Below are positions 9,285 through 17,571 of a DNA stretch of 64,000 bases, piece after piece. The stretch comes from Bog-473 sp963750075. GTDB lineage: Bacteria; Actinomycetota; Acidimicrobiia; Acidimicrobiales; RAAP-2. Both the position numbers and the translations under genes were made by a program. The DNA is taken from NCBI GenBank assembly GCA_963750075.1, contig CAVVPG010000008.1:1-64000 (forward strand), read 5' to 3'. The first letter of the stretch is position 1. Every line of letters begins with the position of its first letter. The notes under the pieces are model-generated. The model did no database searches. It saw only the letters and a program-made list of their open reading frames with translations, and was not told the DNA's origin.

Positions 9285-10300
9285 GGGTACATCCCGGCGA
9301 CCGGCAGGCCGGTGGCCTCCGGGAGGCCGAGGGCCGCGTTGGCGCACTGGATGGCCTGCCCCGAGGCCCCCTTCACGAGGTTGTCGAGGGCGCAGAGCGT
9401 GACGACCCAGCCCGTGCGCGGGTCGACACGGGCCGTGATGTGCGCGGCGTTGGCCCCGGCCGTCGCCTTGGTGGAGGGGGGGTCGTCGGTGACGACCACG
9501 AACGGCTCGTCGTCGTAGGCGTCGTGGAGCGCGGCCATCACCGCCTCGGCCGCCAACGACCGGCCGGCCGTCGGCCGGCTGTAACAGGTGGCCAGGATGC
9601 CGCGGACCATGGGAGCGAGGTGCGGGGTGAAGAGGAGCTCGGCGCCGAGGATCTGCTCCATTTCCGGCGTGTGGCGATGGGTCAGCAGGCCGTACGCGGT
9701 GAAGTCCTCGTCGACCGTCCCGAAGTGCAGCGACTCCTTCGGCCCGCGGCCCGCGCCCGAGACCCCCGATGCCGCGTCGACGACGATCCCGCTCGGCTCC
9801 ACCAGCCCGCGCCGCACCAGCGGGGCCAGCGCCAGACCCGCCGCAGTCGGGTAGCAGCCGGCGGCGGCCACGAGGGTGGCTCCGGCCAGCCCCTCCCGGA
9901 ACAGCTCGGGCAACCCGTAGACGGCCTCGGCCAGGAGCTCGGGCGCGGCGTGCTCCTCGCCGTACCACCGCGGGTAGAGCGCCGCGTCCCGGAGGCGGAA
10001 GTCCGCCGCCAGGTCGACCACCAGGCCGACCTGCCCGCGCAGGTCGGGCACGATCCGCTGGGACTCGCCGTGCGGCAGGGCGCAGAACACCAGGTCCAGG
10101 CCCTCCAGCCGGACGGGGTCGCTCTCCTCGTAGACCAGCCCCGGATAGGCCGCGGCGAGTGAGGGCGTGTGCTCCCCTACGGCCCGCCCCGCCTGGGAGT
10201 GCGCCGTCACGACCCCCACCTCGATCTCGGGGTGCGCGGCCAGCAGCCGCAGCAGCTCGGCGCCGGTGTACCCCGACGCCCCCACGATCCCGGCTTTCAT
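9281..10300 (-). CDS. argC: N-acetyl-gamma-glutamyl-phosphate reductase
   Basis: NADPH-dependent reductase and first gene of the arg operon. It has the Rossmann start GASGYTGAE at residues 7-15 and the catalytic cysteine in GCYPTA. I prefer ATG 10300 (MKAGIVGASG, 339 aa) over ATG 10315 (15 nt upstream, MYTDA-). A TATACT -10 box ends 6 nt before ATG 10300 and there is no Shine-Dalgarno sequence, so the mRNA is probably leaderless. That -10 lies inside an ARG box (10301-10314), giving a direct route for ArgR repression. Confidence 0.95.
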   Translation of the reverse strand: MKAGIVGASGYTGAELLRLLAAHPEIEVGVVTAHSQAGRAVGEHTPSLAAAYPGLVYEESDPVRLEGLDLVFCALPHGESQRIVPDLRGQVGLVVDLAADFRLRDAALYPRWYGEEHAAPELLAEAVYGLPELFREGLAGATLVAAAGCYPTAAGLALAPLVRRGLVEPSGIVVDAASGVSGAGRGPKESLHFGTVDEDFTAYGLLTHRHTPEMEQILGAELLFTPHLAPMVRGILATCYSRPTAGRSLAAEAVMAALHDAYDDEPFVVVTDDPPSTKATAGANAAHITARVDPRTGWVVTLCALDNLVKGASGQAIQCANAALGLPEATGLPVAGMYP

Positions 10301-10334
10301 CGCATCAGTATACATAGATTTGCATAATCATGCG
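10301..10334 (-). promoter_or_regulatory. Tandem ARG boxes overlapping the argC promoter
   Basis: Two copies of a TGCAT-N4-ATGCA type palindrome. On the plus strand the first reads TGCAT-AATC-ATGCG at 10321-10334 (9 of 10 arm positions) and the second CGCAT-CAGT-ATACA at 10301-10314 (8 of 10). Their centres are 20 bp apart, about two helical turns, as for paired ArgR operators in other bacteria. The minus-strand TATACT (10312-10307) within the second box ends 6 nt before the argC ATG. No good -35 is visible. Confidence 0.8.
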
Positions 10335-10375
10335 GTATCAGCTGGCGTCGGGGGCGGTCCGCGGCGCGGGAGGGG

Positions 10376-11398
10376 TCAGGCGACCCCCACCGCCTTCTGC
10401 CAGAACCAGCCCGCACCCACGACCTCGAAGCCCATCATGTCGTTGACCGCGATCATCGGCGAGTTCTCCGCGGCGTTGCCGGTGACGATGCGGCGCACCG
10501 AGGGGGCCGATACCGCAAGCGCCTCGACGTTGGCCAGCTTCACGGCCAGGCCCAGGCGGTGGCCACGATGGGCGGGGTGCGCCAGCGTCGCCATCTGCCA
10601 GGCCTCCGTCGGCGCGTGGGGTGACAGCAGGAGCTCGCTGAACGCCACGAGCCGCCCCGAGGCCACGTGCTGCGCGACGGCGGCCAACTTCCACGCGCCC
10701 CGGGCCGCCAGCAGCTCGTCGCCCTCGCGGATGCGCTGCTCGTCCCACACCTCCTCCTCGTGGTCCGCGTCGCCGGGTGGCTCGTCGGTCGACATGCGTC
10801 GCCCCAGCTCGCAGTGGTCCTCGACGAACTCCGCCGGCCAGGGCGTCGTGAAGGTGAAGGTGCGGTAGTCGGCGGCGCCCCGCGCCGCGCCGAGCTCGCG
10901 CCGCAGCTCCTCCATCCGCCGGGCGTCGATGGGGACGGCCAGGTAGCGGCTGTTGCCCGGCAGAGTGGCGACGAAGCCGGCGTGCCGCGCGAACGGCGCC
11001 CCCGGGTGCGTCGCCGCCTGCGCCACGGGCACGTCGACGATGGAGTTGAGCACTCGCCTCCCGTCGGCGGCGGCCAACTCCGTCATGCGCGCCACGATGG
11101 CGCTGCCCGCCCCTTTGCGCCGGTGCTGCGGGTGCACTCCGACCGTCACCTCCGCGCTGTGCAGGTTGTCGCGCAGCGGGACCTCCATGACGCCGTACCC
11201 GATGACCGGTCCCCCGGGTTCCCCTACGGCGAGCTGGACGAAGCGGCGATAGCTGCCCCGGTGCGCGGCAAAGGCGCGGACGTCACGCAGGCTGAAGCCG
11301 GAGCGGTCCGGCCAGACGTCACGTTCGACCGCCTCGAGCACGGCGTGCCACGCGACGAGGGTGTCCTCGTCGGCCGGATCGACCTGCCACGCCTCCAT
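10376..11398 (-). CDS. Tandem GNAT-domain acetyltransferase
   Basis: Probable N-acetyltransferase with two GNAT folds. The N-terminal one has the acetyl-CoA motif VTVGVHPQHRRKGAGS; the C-terminal one has MATLAHPAHRGHRLG. Two-domain GNAT proteins of ~340 aa are common in actinobacteria, and mycothiol synthase MshD is one example, but I cannot assign the substrate and do not call it MshD. I start at ATG 11398, which has GGTGA 5 nt upstream; GTG 11422 lacks a ribosome binding site. It lies between pheT and argC on the same strand and is probably transcribed with pheT. Confidence 0.8.
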   Translation of the reverse strand: MEAWQVDPADEDTLVAWHAVLEAVERDVWPDRSGFSLRDVRAFAAHRGSYRRFVQLAVGEPGGPVIGYGVMEVPLRDNLHSAEVTVGVHPQHRRKGAGSAIVARMTELAAADGRRVLNSIVDVPVAQAATHPGAPFARHAGFVATLPGNSRYLAVPIDARRMEELRRELGAARGAADYRTFTFTTPWPAEFVEDHCELGRRMSTDEPPGDADHEEEVWDEQRIREGDELLAARGAWKLAAVAQHVASGRLVAFSELLLSPHAPTEAWQMATLAHPAHRGHRLGLAVKLANVEALAVSAPSVRRIVTGNAAENSPMIAVNDMMGFEVVGAGWFWQKAVGVA

Positions 11399-11485
11399 CC
11401 GTTCACCATGCCATGCGGACACGCCGCTGGGGAGCGCCGCGATCCGCTCACCGGCGGTGCCGGTGCCCCCTCCCGCCCGCGGGAG

Positions 11486-14041
11486 TCAGCGCAGGGTGGC
11501 TCCGAATTCCCGTTGGACCGCCTCGATGCATCGGGTTCGCAGCACCCCGACCTCCTCGTCGGTGAGCGTGCGCTCGGGCGAGCAGAACCGCAGGCGATAG
11601 GCGAGGCTGCGGGAGCCCTCGGCGATCCCGGCGCCCCGGTAGACGTCGAACAGGCTCACCGACTCGAGCAGGTCGCCACCGGCCGCCTGGATCGCGTCGG
11701 CCACGGCGTCTGCCGCGACGCGGTCCTGCACCACGAAAGCGAGGTCGATATCGGACGACGGGAACCGGCTGATCGCGCCGCCGGTCGCGACGCGGCGGGG
11801 CACGCGGGACTCGTCGAGCAGCGCACCGAGATCGATCTCCAGCCAGCCCACCCGCCGCGCCGACACGCCACCGCCCGAGAGACGCGTCAGGTCGAAGGTG
11901 GTCGCCACGTCGGGGTCCACCTCGCCCAGGGCGCCGAAGACCACCGGCCCCTCGCCGCCACCGTGCGCGACCAGATGCGCCGACCGGGTGGGGTGCAGGC
12001 CCGGCAGCGGCGGCAGCCCCTCACCCGGCGGCACCAGCCGCACACCGTCGAGATGCAACGCGTCGGCGACCACCCGCCACGCGGCCACGGCATCACGGAC
12101 GTCGTCGCCGTCGCGCGCGAAGACGGCCGCCAGCATCTCGCGCTCGCCCGGCAGCTGCGCGGTCTCGGCGCCCCCGGCTCCGGCTCGCTCCACCACCCGG
12201 GGCGCGCCTTCATCCGGATGCGAGAACACGACACCGACCTCGAACAGGCGTACCTCGGGCTGACGGCGGCCGGCGTTGTAGGCCAGCGCGCCGAGCAGGC
12301 CCGGCATGAGGGAGCGCCGCAGGAACGGCTTCTCCGCATCGAGGGGGTTCGTGACCCGCACCGCCGGGCCGGTCAGGCCGACGTCGGCATGGGCCTGCGC
12401 GGAGACGAACGTGTCCGTCCAGCCCTCCGACGCGCCGAGGCCGCAGAAGACGTCCCGGACGAAGCGCCGGGACCGCTGCCGCCCGGTCAGATGGCCTGGC
12501 TGGGGCCACGTGGGGACCCGGCGCGGGATCTTGCTGTACCCGAACAGCCGCGCGATCTCCTCGATCACGTCGTCCACCCCGTAGGGCTCGGGTCGCACGT
12601 CGGGTCGGTTCGTGGGCACCATCACGGTCACCGCGCTGCCCTCGTCGTGAGGGCGGGTGCCCTCGGCGTGCTCGAGCACCGTGAAGCCGATCGGCCCGAT
12701 GAGGCGGGCGATCTCCTCGTGCCCGAGCGCGACGCCGATCTGGCTGTGCACGCGGGCGACCGGGACCGAGACCACGAAGGGCTCGGGCACCTCCCCGCGC
12801 ACGTCGAGCATCCCGTCGGCCACGCGGAGGCCGGGGATGCTCTCGGTCAGGAGCTGACAGAAGCGGCGCACCGCCGGCTCGATCCCCCACGGGTCGCAGC
12901 CGCGTTCGAAGCGCGCCGACGCCTCGGTACGCAGGCCGAGGCGCTTGGAGGTGCGGGCGATCGCCATCGGCGCGAAATACGCCGCCTCCAGGAGGACCTC
13001 GGTGGTGGAACCAGAGATCTCCGACGACGCGCCGCCCATGACGCCGCCGATGCCGACGGGCGTGCTCTGCGCGTCGCAGATGAGGCAGTCCTCGCCGGTG
13101 TCCCCCAGGCCCCGCCCCCGCACACCGAGCGTGCGCTCCACGCCGTCGAGCGTCGTCAGCTTCTCGCCCTCGCGCGCCCGCCGGACGCTGAGCCCACGGC
13201 CGGGCAGCAGCGCCAGGTCGTAGGGATGCGTCGGTTGGCCCAGCTCGAGCATCACGTAGTTCGACGCGTCCACGACGTTGTTGATGGGGCGCATGCCGGC
13301 CAGGAGCAGCCGTTGGGCGATCCAGCGTGGCGACGGACCCACCACGACCTCGCCGAGCACGGTCACCGTCAGGCGGGGGCACAGATCGAGCGACTCGACG
13401 CTCGCCGCCGCCGCTGCCTCGGCCGGCCATCCGGTCGCGGGGGGATCGGGCGGCTCCGGCGCGGAGAACGGCAGGCCGAGCCGGGCCGCCAGGTCGCGGG
13501 CGATGCCCGCCATGGACCACGCGTCGGGCCGGTTGCCCTCGACGGTGATGTCGAAGACGGTGTCGGGCTCGAGCCCCAGCGCCTCGACGAGCGGCGTGCC
13601 CGGCTCGCCGGGCGCCTCGTCGCCCAGGACCAGCAGGCCCGCTTCGTCGTCAAAGAGCCCGAGCTCCTTGCCCGAGCACAGCATCCCGTTCGACATCACA
13701 CCGCGCAGAGGTCGGGCCTCGATCTCGAAGCCGCCGGGGAGGATCGCGCCGACCGGGGCCAGGGGCACGCGGTCGCCCACCGCGAAGTTGTGCGCGCCGC
13801 ACACGATCTCGAGCGGCTCCGCCCCCGCGTCGACCAGCACCCTCCGGATGCGGTCCGCACCCTCGATCGGGCTGATCTCCATCACCCGGCTGACGACGAC
13901 GTCGCCCAGCCCCTCCCCCACGTGCTCGATCCCCTCGACGACCAGGCCCAGGTCGTCGAGCGCGGCCCGCAGCTCCCCGACGTCGTCGGGGAACGGTGCG
14001 AAGTCACGGAGCCAGCTGAGGGGGCGCGCACGGGGGTCGAT
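11486..14041 (-). CDS. pheT: Phenylalanyl-tRNA synthetase beta subunit, start codon unusual or frameshifted
   Basis: Large subunit of the alpha2-beta2 PheRS. Domains in order: an N-terminal PLSWLRDF helix, an EMAP-like tRNA-binding domain (EIVCGAHNFAVGD), B3/B4 editing domain, B5 domain, catalytic-like core, and a C-terminal FDX-ACB anticodon-binding domain (FPSSDIDLAFVV). In the correct frame no ATG, GTG or TTG lies between the pheS stop (14082) and PLSWLRDF. Either an ATC at 14041 is used (SD-like AGAGAAAG upstream), or one C has been lost from the run at 14020-14024. With six Cs, GTG 14031 would read straight into VRAPLSWLRDF, the family's normal N-terminus. The given start is therefore tentative; the rest of the frame is intact. 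Confidence 0.93.
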   Translation of the reverse strand: MDPRARPLSWLRDFAPFPDDVGELRAALDDLGLVVEGIEHVGEGLGDVVVSRVMEISPIEGADRIRRVLVDAGAEPLEIVCGAHNFAVGDRVPLAPVGAILPGGFEIEARPLRGVMSNGMLCSGKELGLFDDEAGLLVLGDEAPGEPGTPLVEALGLEPDTVFDITVEGNRPDAWSMAGIARDLAARLGLPFSAPEPPDPPATGWPAEAAAAASVESLDLCPRLTVTVLGEVVVGPSPRWIAQRLLLAGMRPINNVVDASNYVMLELGQPTHPYDLALLPGRGLSVRRAREGEKLTTLDGVERTLGVRGRGLGDTGEDCLICDAQSTPVGIGGVMGGASSEISGSTTEVLLEAAYFAPMAIARTSKRLGLRTEASARFERGCDPWGIEPAVRRFCQLLTESIPGLRVADGMLDVRGEVPEPFVVSVPVARVHSQIGVALGHEEIARLIGPIGFTVLEHAEGTRPHDEGSAVTVMVPTNRPDVRPEPYGVDDVIEEIARLFGYSKIPRRVPTWPQPGHLTGRQRSRRFVRDVFCGLGASEGWTDTFVSAQAHADVGLTGPAVRVTNPLDAEKPFLRRSLMPGLLGALAYNAGRRQPEVRLFEVGVVFSHPDEGAPRVVERAGAGGAETAQLPGEREMLAAVFARDGDDVRDAVAAWRVVADALHLDGVRLVPPGEGLPPLPGLHPTRSAHLVAHGGGEGPVVFGALGEVDPDVATTFDLTRLSGGGVSARRVGWLEIDLGALLDESRVPRRVATGGAISRFPSSDIDLAFVVQDRVAADAVADAIQAAGGDLLESVSLFDVYRGAGIAEGSRSLAYRLRFCSPERTLTDEEVGVLRTRCIEAVQREFGATLR

Positions 14042-14081
14042 GGGATCTTTCTCTTCGATGGCTATGTCGTCGGGGAATGGG

Positions 14082-15155
14082 TCAGAACTGCGAGAGGAAG
14101 CGGATGTCGTTCTCCAGGAAGGAGCGCATGTCGGGGATGGCGTGGCGCATCTGCGCAAGCCGGTCGATGCCGAAGCCGAAGGCGAAGCCCGACCAGACGC
14201 CGGCATCGATCCCGACCGCGGCGAACACGGCGGGGTCGACCATGCCGCAGCCACCCAGCTCGATCCAGCCCGTGTGCGAGCACGTCCGGCACCCCTCGCC
14301 GAAGCAGAGCGTGCACGTGATCTCCAATTCCGCCGAGGGTTCGGTGAACGGGAAGTACGCCGGCCGCAGGCGCGACTGCATGCCTTCGCCGAAGTACGCC
14401 TCGGTGAAGGCCTGGATCGTCCCGGCGAGGTCGCCGAAGGTGATGTCGCGGTCGACGACCAGCCCCTCGATCTGGTTGAACACCGGGAGGTGCCGGGCGT
14501 CGGGGGTGTCGAGGCGGAAGCACTTGCCCGGCATGACGGCATGGATGGGCAGCGTGCCCGCACGGACCGCCTCCTCCATGAGGTGGATCTGCACCGGGGA
14601 CGTGTGGGTGCGCAGCAGCACCGTCTCGGGCTCACCGATGTCGAGGTACAACGTGTCGTACATGCCGCGGGCCGGGTGGGCCGGCGGGATGTTCAACGCC
14701 TCGAAGTTGTACCAGTCGGACTCTGCCTCGGGGCCCTCGGCCACGGTGAACCCCATGCCGATGAAGACGTCCTCCAGCTCGGCCCGGGCCTGGGTCACCG
14801 GGTGCAGGCGGCCGCGGGACGGTGCCGCGCGCACGTGGGCCGGGATCACCTCCGTCAGGTCGAGGCGGTCCGCCTGGAGCGCCTCGACTCGCTCGGCCTG
14901 GGCGAGCGCGGCCCGGCGCTCGGCCAGCCGGGTCTCGAGGCGGGCCCGGACCTCGTTGAGCCGGCGGCCCGCCTCCTTGCGCGCCTCGGGGTCGAGGCCG
15001 CCGAGGGTCCGGTGGGCCCGGGTCAGCGCAGAGCGCTTGCCGAGGTACTCCGTCTCGACCTGAGCCAGGACCTCGGTCGAGTGCGCGCCCGCGATGGCCC
15101 GCTCGCCGTCTCCTTCGATGCCCTCGATGTCGAGCTCCACGTTGTCAGTCACCAT
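14082..15155 (-). CDS. pheS: Phenylalanyl-tRNA synthetase alpha subunit
   Basis: Catalytic subunit charging tRNA-Phe. The 357-aa protein has an N-terminal coiled coil (about residues 20-95) and the class II synthetase core with motif 2 and motif 3 (GFAFGFGIDRLAQMRHAI). A four-Cys pattern, CTLCFGEGCRTC, precedes TGWIELGGCGMV, as in many bacterial PheS. ATG 15155 overlaps the end of the upstream methyltransferase gene by 11 nt and has AAGG ~7 nt before it. pheT follows in the same operon. Confidence 0.96.
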   Translation of the reverse strand: MVTDNVELDIEGIEGDGERAIAGAHSTEVLAQVETEYLGKRSALTRAHRTLGGLDPEARKEAGRRLNEVRARLETRLAERRAALAQAERVEALQADRLDLTEVIPAHVRAAPSRGRLHPVTQARAELEDVFIGMGFTVAEGPEAESDWYNFEALNIPPAHPARGMYDTLYLDIGEPETVLLRTHTSPVQIHLMEEAVRAGTLPIHAVMPGKCFRLDTPDARHLPVFNQIEGLVVDRDITFGDLAGTIQAFTEAYFGEGMQSRLRPAYFPFTEPSAELEITCTLCFGEGCRTCSHTGWIELGGCGMVDPAVFAAVGIDAGVWSGFAFGFGIDRLAQMRHAIPDMRSFLENDIRFLSQF

Positions 15156-15936
15156 GCCGAGCCTTGTCGTCGCCGGAGATGCTACGTGCCCCGGGGCCCC
15201 CGCCCCGGCGCTGGCGGAACGCCTCGAAGCAGACGACCGCGCAGGCCACGCCCACGTTGAGCGACTCGGCCCGTCCCGCCATCGGGATGGCGAGCGCGCC
15301 GTCGAGCCGGGCGCACAGGCCCGGGTCGAGTCCCGCCGACTCGTTGCCCAGGAACAGCGCGGTCGGCACCGACCAGTCCAATCCGGCGTAGTCGTCGCCG
15401 TCACGAACGACCGTGGCACAGGTGCGGAACCCCGCCGCCGACAGCTCGGCGGCGAGGGCACCGGGGTCGTCCCGCACCGCGAGTGGGACGTGGAAGAGCG
15501 AGCCCGCCGAAGCCCGCACCGTCTTGGGGTTGTAGGGGTCGACGGAGTCGCCGGCGAAGACGACCGCAGTCGAGCCCGAGGCGTCGGCCGCCCGCAGCAC
15601 CGTGCCGGCGTTGCCGGGGTCGCGCACGTCGACCAGGACCACGAGCAGCGAGCCGGGGCGCGCGGTCCACACCTCCGCTCCGGGCGTCGGCTCCTCGAGC
15701 ATCGGGAGCACGGCGAGAACGGGCTGCGGCGTGACCGTGTCGGCGACCCGTTCGAGCACCCCTGCCCCGAGCGGGAACACCCGCGCCCCGGCGGCGGTCG
15801 CCCGGCGGCACACGTCCTGCGCGGCCCGGTCATGGTCGCCGTCGGGCGAGACGTAGACCGACTCGATGGGCGCGCCGGCCTCCAGCGCGCAGCGGATGAG
15901 CTCGGCGCCCTCGGCCACAAAGGCACGCTCGGTCAC
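15145..15936 (-). CDS. TrmH/SpoU-family RNA 2'-O-methyltransferase
   Basis: SAM-dependent ribose 2'-O-methyltransferase of the SPOUT class, likely acting on rRNA or tRNA. It has an N-terminal SpoU substrate-binding domain (FVAEGAELIRCALEAG) and a trefoil-knot C-terminal domain with VLVDVRDPGNAGTVLRAAD and LFLGNESAGLD. The first standard start is GTG 15936 (263 aa). The conserved N-terminal helix RRVRRLRGLL, however, is encoded upstream in frame, where only a CTG (16011, overlapping the rplT stop) is available, so the true start may be there. Its position after rplT matches the tsnR-like gene of mycobacteria. Confidence 0.88.
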   Translation of the reverse strand: MTERAFVAEGAELIRCALEAGAPIESVYVSPDGDHDRAAQDVCRRATAAGARVFPLGAGVLERVADTVTPQPVLAVLPMLEEPTPGAEVWTARPGSLLVVLVDVRDPGNAGTVLRAADASGSTAVVFAGDSVDPYNPKTVRASAGSLFHVPLAVRDDPGALAAELSAAGFRTCATVVRDGDDYAGLDWSVPTALFLGNESAGLDPGLCARLDGALAIPMAGRAESLNVGVACAVVCFEAFRQRRGGGPGARSISGDDKARHGD

Positions 15937-16007
15937 GCGGGACGAGCGCTTCTGCAGCAGGCCGCGCAGCCGGCGGACGCGCCGGTGCGTGAAGGCCAGC
16001 CGCTGGG

Positions 16008-16391
16008 TCAGGAAGCGACCTCCGCCACGGGCGCGTTCGACAGCGCGTGCTGCGCCGTCGCCACCAGCGCGCCGAACGCATCGGGATCGCTCACGGCGAG
16101 ATCGGCCAGCACCTTGCGGTCGACCTCCACGCCGGCGAGGTGCAGACCGTTGATCAGCCTGCTGTAGCTCAGGCCGTGCTGGCGGGCGCCGGCGTTGATG
16201 CGCTGGATCCACAGCTTGCGGAAGTCACCCTTGCGGGCCCGGCGGTCGCGGAACGCGTACTGCATCGAGTGCATGAGCTGCTCGTTGGCAGCCCGGTAGG
16301 AACGGCTCTTGTTGCCGTAGTACCCCTTCGCCTGCTCCAGGACCGCGCGGTGGTGCTTGCGGCCGTGGACGGACCGCTTGACTCTGGCCAT
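16008..16391 (-). CDS. rplT: 50S ribosomal protein L20
   Basis: Ribosome assembly protein that binds 23S rRNA. The 127-aa sequence begins MARVKRSVHGRKHHR and contains the family core AKGYYGNKSRSYRAA and RDRRARKGDFRKLWI. The C-terminal ~10 residues extend a little beyond the usual 118-aa length. GAGGAG lies just upstream of the ATG. It is third in infC-rpmI-rplT, after a 76-bp gap from rpmI. Whether L20 feeds back on the infC leader, as in some bacteria, is not shown here. Confidence 0.98.
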   Translation of the reverse strand: MARVKRSVHGRKHHRAVLEQAKGYYGNKSRSYRAANEQLMHSMQYAFRDRRARKGDFRKLWIQRINAGARQHGLSYSRLINGLHLAGVEVDRKVLADLAVSDPDAFGALVATAQHALSNAPVAEVAS

Positions 16392-16467
16392 GGGGGTGCT
16401 CCTCTCTTCGAGATCTCGTCGTGGTTCGGGTGGGTGGCGCCGGGTCGCCGACGGTATCGGCCCGCGC

Positions 16468-16662
16468 TCAGAGGCCGAGCATGCGCCGGGTCGCCCGCTG
16501 GTCCGCCTTGGCGATCTCGGTCTCGCGGCCCAGCCGGCGCTTGCGCTCGCTCGACTTCTTCTCGAGCAGGTGGGAACGGAATGCCTTGCGGCGGCGCAGC
16601 CGGCCGCTGCCGGTCACCTTGATCCGCTTGGCGGCTCCCCGGTCCGTCTTCATCTTCGGCAT
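16468..16662 (-). CDS. rpmI: 50S ribosomal protein L35
   Basis: Small 64-aa basic ribosomal protein with the family start MPKMKTDRGAAKR followed by KVTGSGRLRRRKAFRSH. ATG 16662 is preceded by AAGGA ~8 nt upstream and lies 4 nt after the infC stop, so the two are translated from one message. An open frame runs further upstream, but it is only a shadow of infC. Confidence 0.98.
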   Translation of the reverse strand: MPKMKTDRGAAKRIKVTGSGRLRRRKAFRSHLLEKKSSERKRRLGRETEIAKADQRATRRMLGL

Positions 16663-16666
16663 TGCG

Positions 16667-17371
16667 TCATCCTTCTTCGGCTGATGCGGCGACTTCGCTG
16701 ACTTCCTCGACCGGTGGAGCACTGCCGTTCACCTCGGACGGTGCGGAGCCGGTCGCACTCACCGTCCCACCGCCCGCCTTGGAGGTGGCGGTGGCCTTCC
16801 TGTCGGCGCGCTCCTGGTTCGAGGCCCTCGACTGGGCGGCCTGGCGGGCCCGCTTGTCGGGGGCGAGCACCATGATCATGTTGCGGTTGTCGAGCTTGGG
16901 CTCGGCCTCCACCTTGGCGATGCCCTCCATCTGCTCGGCGATGCGGTCCAGGATCCGCTTCCCGTGCTCGGGGTGGTACACCTCGCGGCCTCGGAACATG
17001 ATCGTGATCTTGACCTTGTGCCCCTCGTTCAGGAACTTGGCCACCTGACGGGTCTTGGTGTCGAAGTCGCCCGGGCCGATCTTGGGCCGGTACTTCATCT
17101 CCTTGATCCCGACGTGGACCGCCTTGCGCCTGCTCTCCTTGGCCCGCTGGGCCTCGTCGAACTTGAACTTGCCGAAGTCCATGATCCGGCACACGGGCGG
17201 ATTGGCCATGGGGGCCACTTCCACGAGATCGAGGTCGGCCTCCTTGGCGATCGCCAGGGCCTCGGGGAGCGGCTTGATGCCTAGTTGCACACCGTCGGGG
17301 TCCACGAGCCGGACTTCACGGGCACGGATTCGGTCATTGATCCGGTGCTCAGTTGTGGTTTCAGCGACGAT
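16667..17371 (-). CDS. infC: Translation initiation factor IF-3 with probable AUC start
   Basis: Binds the 30S subunit and proofreads start-codon selection. The canonical N-terminus RINDRIRAREVRL is fully in frame but has no ATG, GTG or TTG before it; the frame closes with a TGA 12 nt earlier. The best start is ATC 17371 (then VAETTTEHRIND), giving 234 aa. Rare AUU/AUC starts in infC are a known device by which IF-3 limits its own synthesis. An SD-like AGAGG lies 11 nt upstream and directly precedes a 5-codon ORF (17378-17361) overlapping the start. After the usual core, ~60 residues of low-complexity acidic/Ala/Ser sequence form a C-terminal extension. Confidence 0.93.
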   Translation of the reverse strand: MVAETTTEHRINDRIRAREVRLVDPDGVQLGIKPLPEALAIAKEADLDLVEVAPMANPPVCRIMDFGKFKFDEAQRAKESRRKAVHVGIKEMKYRPKIGPGDFDTKTRQVAKFLNEGHKVKITIMFRGREVYHPEHGKRILDRIAEQMEGIAKVEAEPKLDNRNMIMVLAPDKRARQAAQSRASNQERADRKATATSKAGGGTVSATGSAPSEVNGSAPPVEEVSEVAASAEEG

Positions 17372-17378
17372 GCGACAT
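17361..17378 (-). other. Possible 5-codon upstream ORF overlapping the infC start
   Basis: ATG-TCG-CAT-CGT-CGC-TGA, preceded by AGAGG at 4 nt spacing, in a different frame from infC. Its codons straddle the ATC from which infC must start. It could position ribosomes over the weak start or compete with it. It is only 18 nt, so chance is quite possible; I flag it because it is the only strong-looking initiation site in the infC leader. Confidence 0.35.
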
Positions 17379-17559
17379 CACACCTCTCACTCGGGCCGCG
17401 GTCCTTCCGCAAGCCAATCGGTGGAGGCAGGGCCGACCCGCGGGGCAGGCCCGCGCCCGAAGGACGATCGACCTGGCGCACGAAGCTCTCTGCGGTGCAG
17501 TGCGGTGGCCAGGTGGAGACCCCTCAGTGGGAGCCCCGCTTCCAAGTAGTCAAGATGCA
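17379..17559 (-). promoter_or_regulatory. infC leader / divergent intergenic region
   Basis: About 180 bp between the divergent infC and DUF1844-like genes. On the minus strand it should carry the promoter and leader of the infC-rpmI-rplT-trmH-pheST message. A GC hairpin CGCGGG-GCAGG-CCCGCG lies at 17439-17455. TTGACT occurs at about 17550-17555 on the minus strand but without a matching -10, so I do not assign the promoter. Confidence 0.4.
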
Positions 17560-17571
17560 TACAGTACCAGC
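17560..17571 (+). promoter_or_regulatory. -10 box of a leaderless promoter
   Basis: TACAGT at 17560-17565 ends 6 nt before ATG 17572, so transcription would begin at or next to the start codon. No Shine-Dalgarno sequence is present in front of this ATG. Confidence 0.6.

Noticed and set aside
14083..14635. The ~600-bp in-frame upstream extension of pheT
   Set aside because: It overlaps conserved pheS coding sequence in another frame; its translation is Arg/Ser/Pro-rich shadow.
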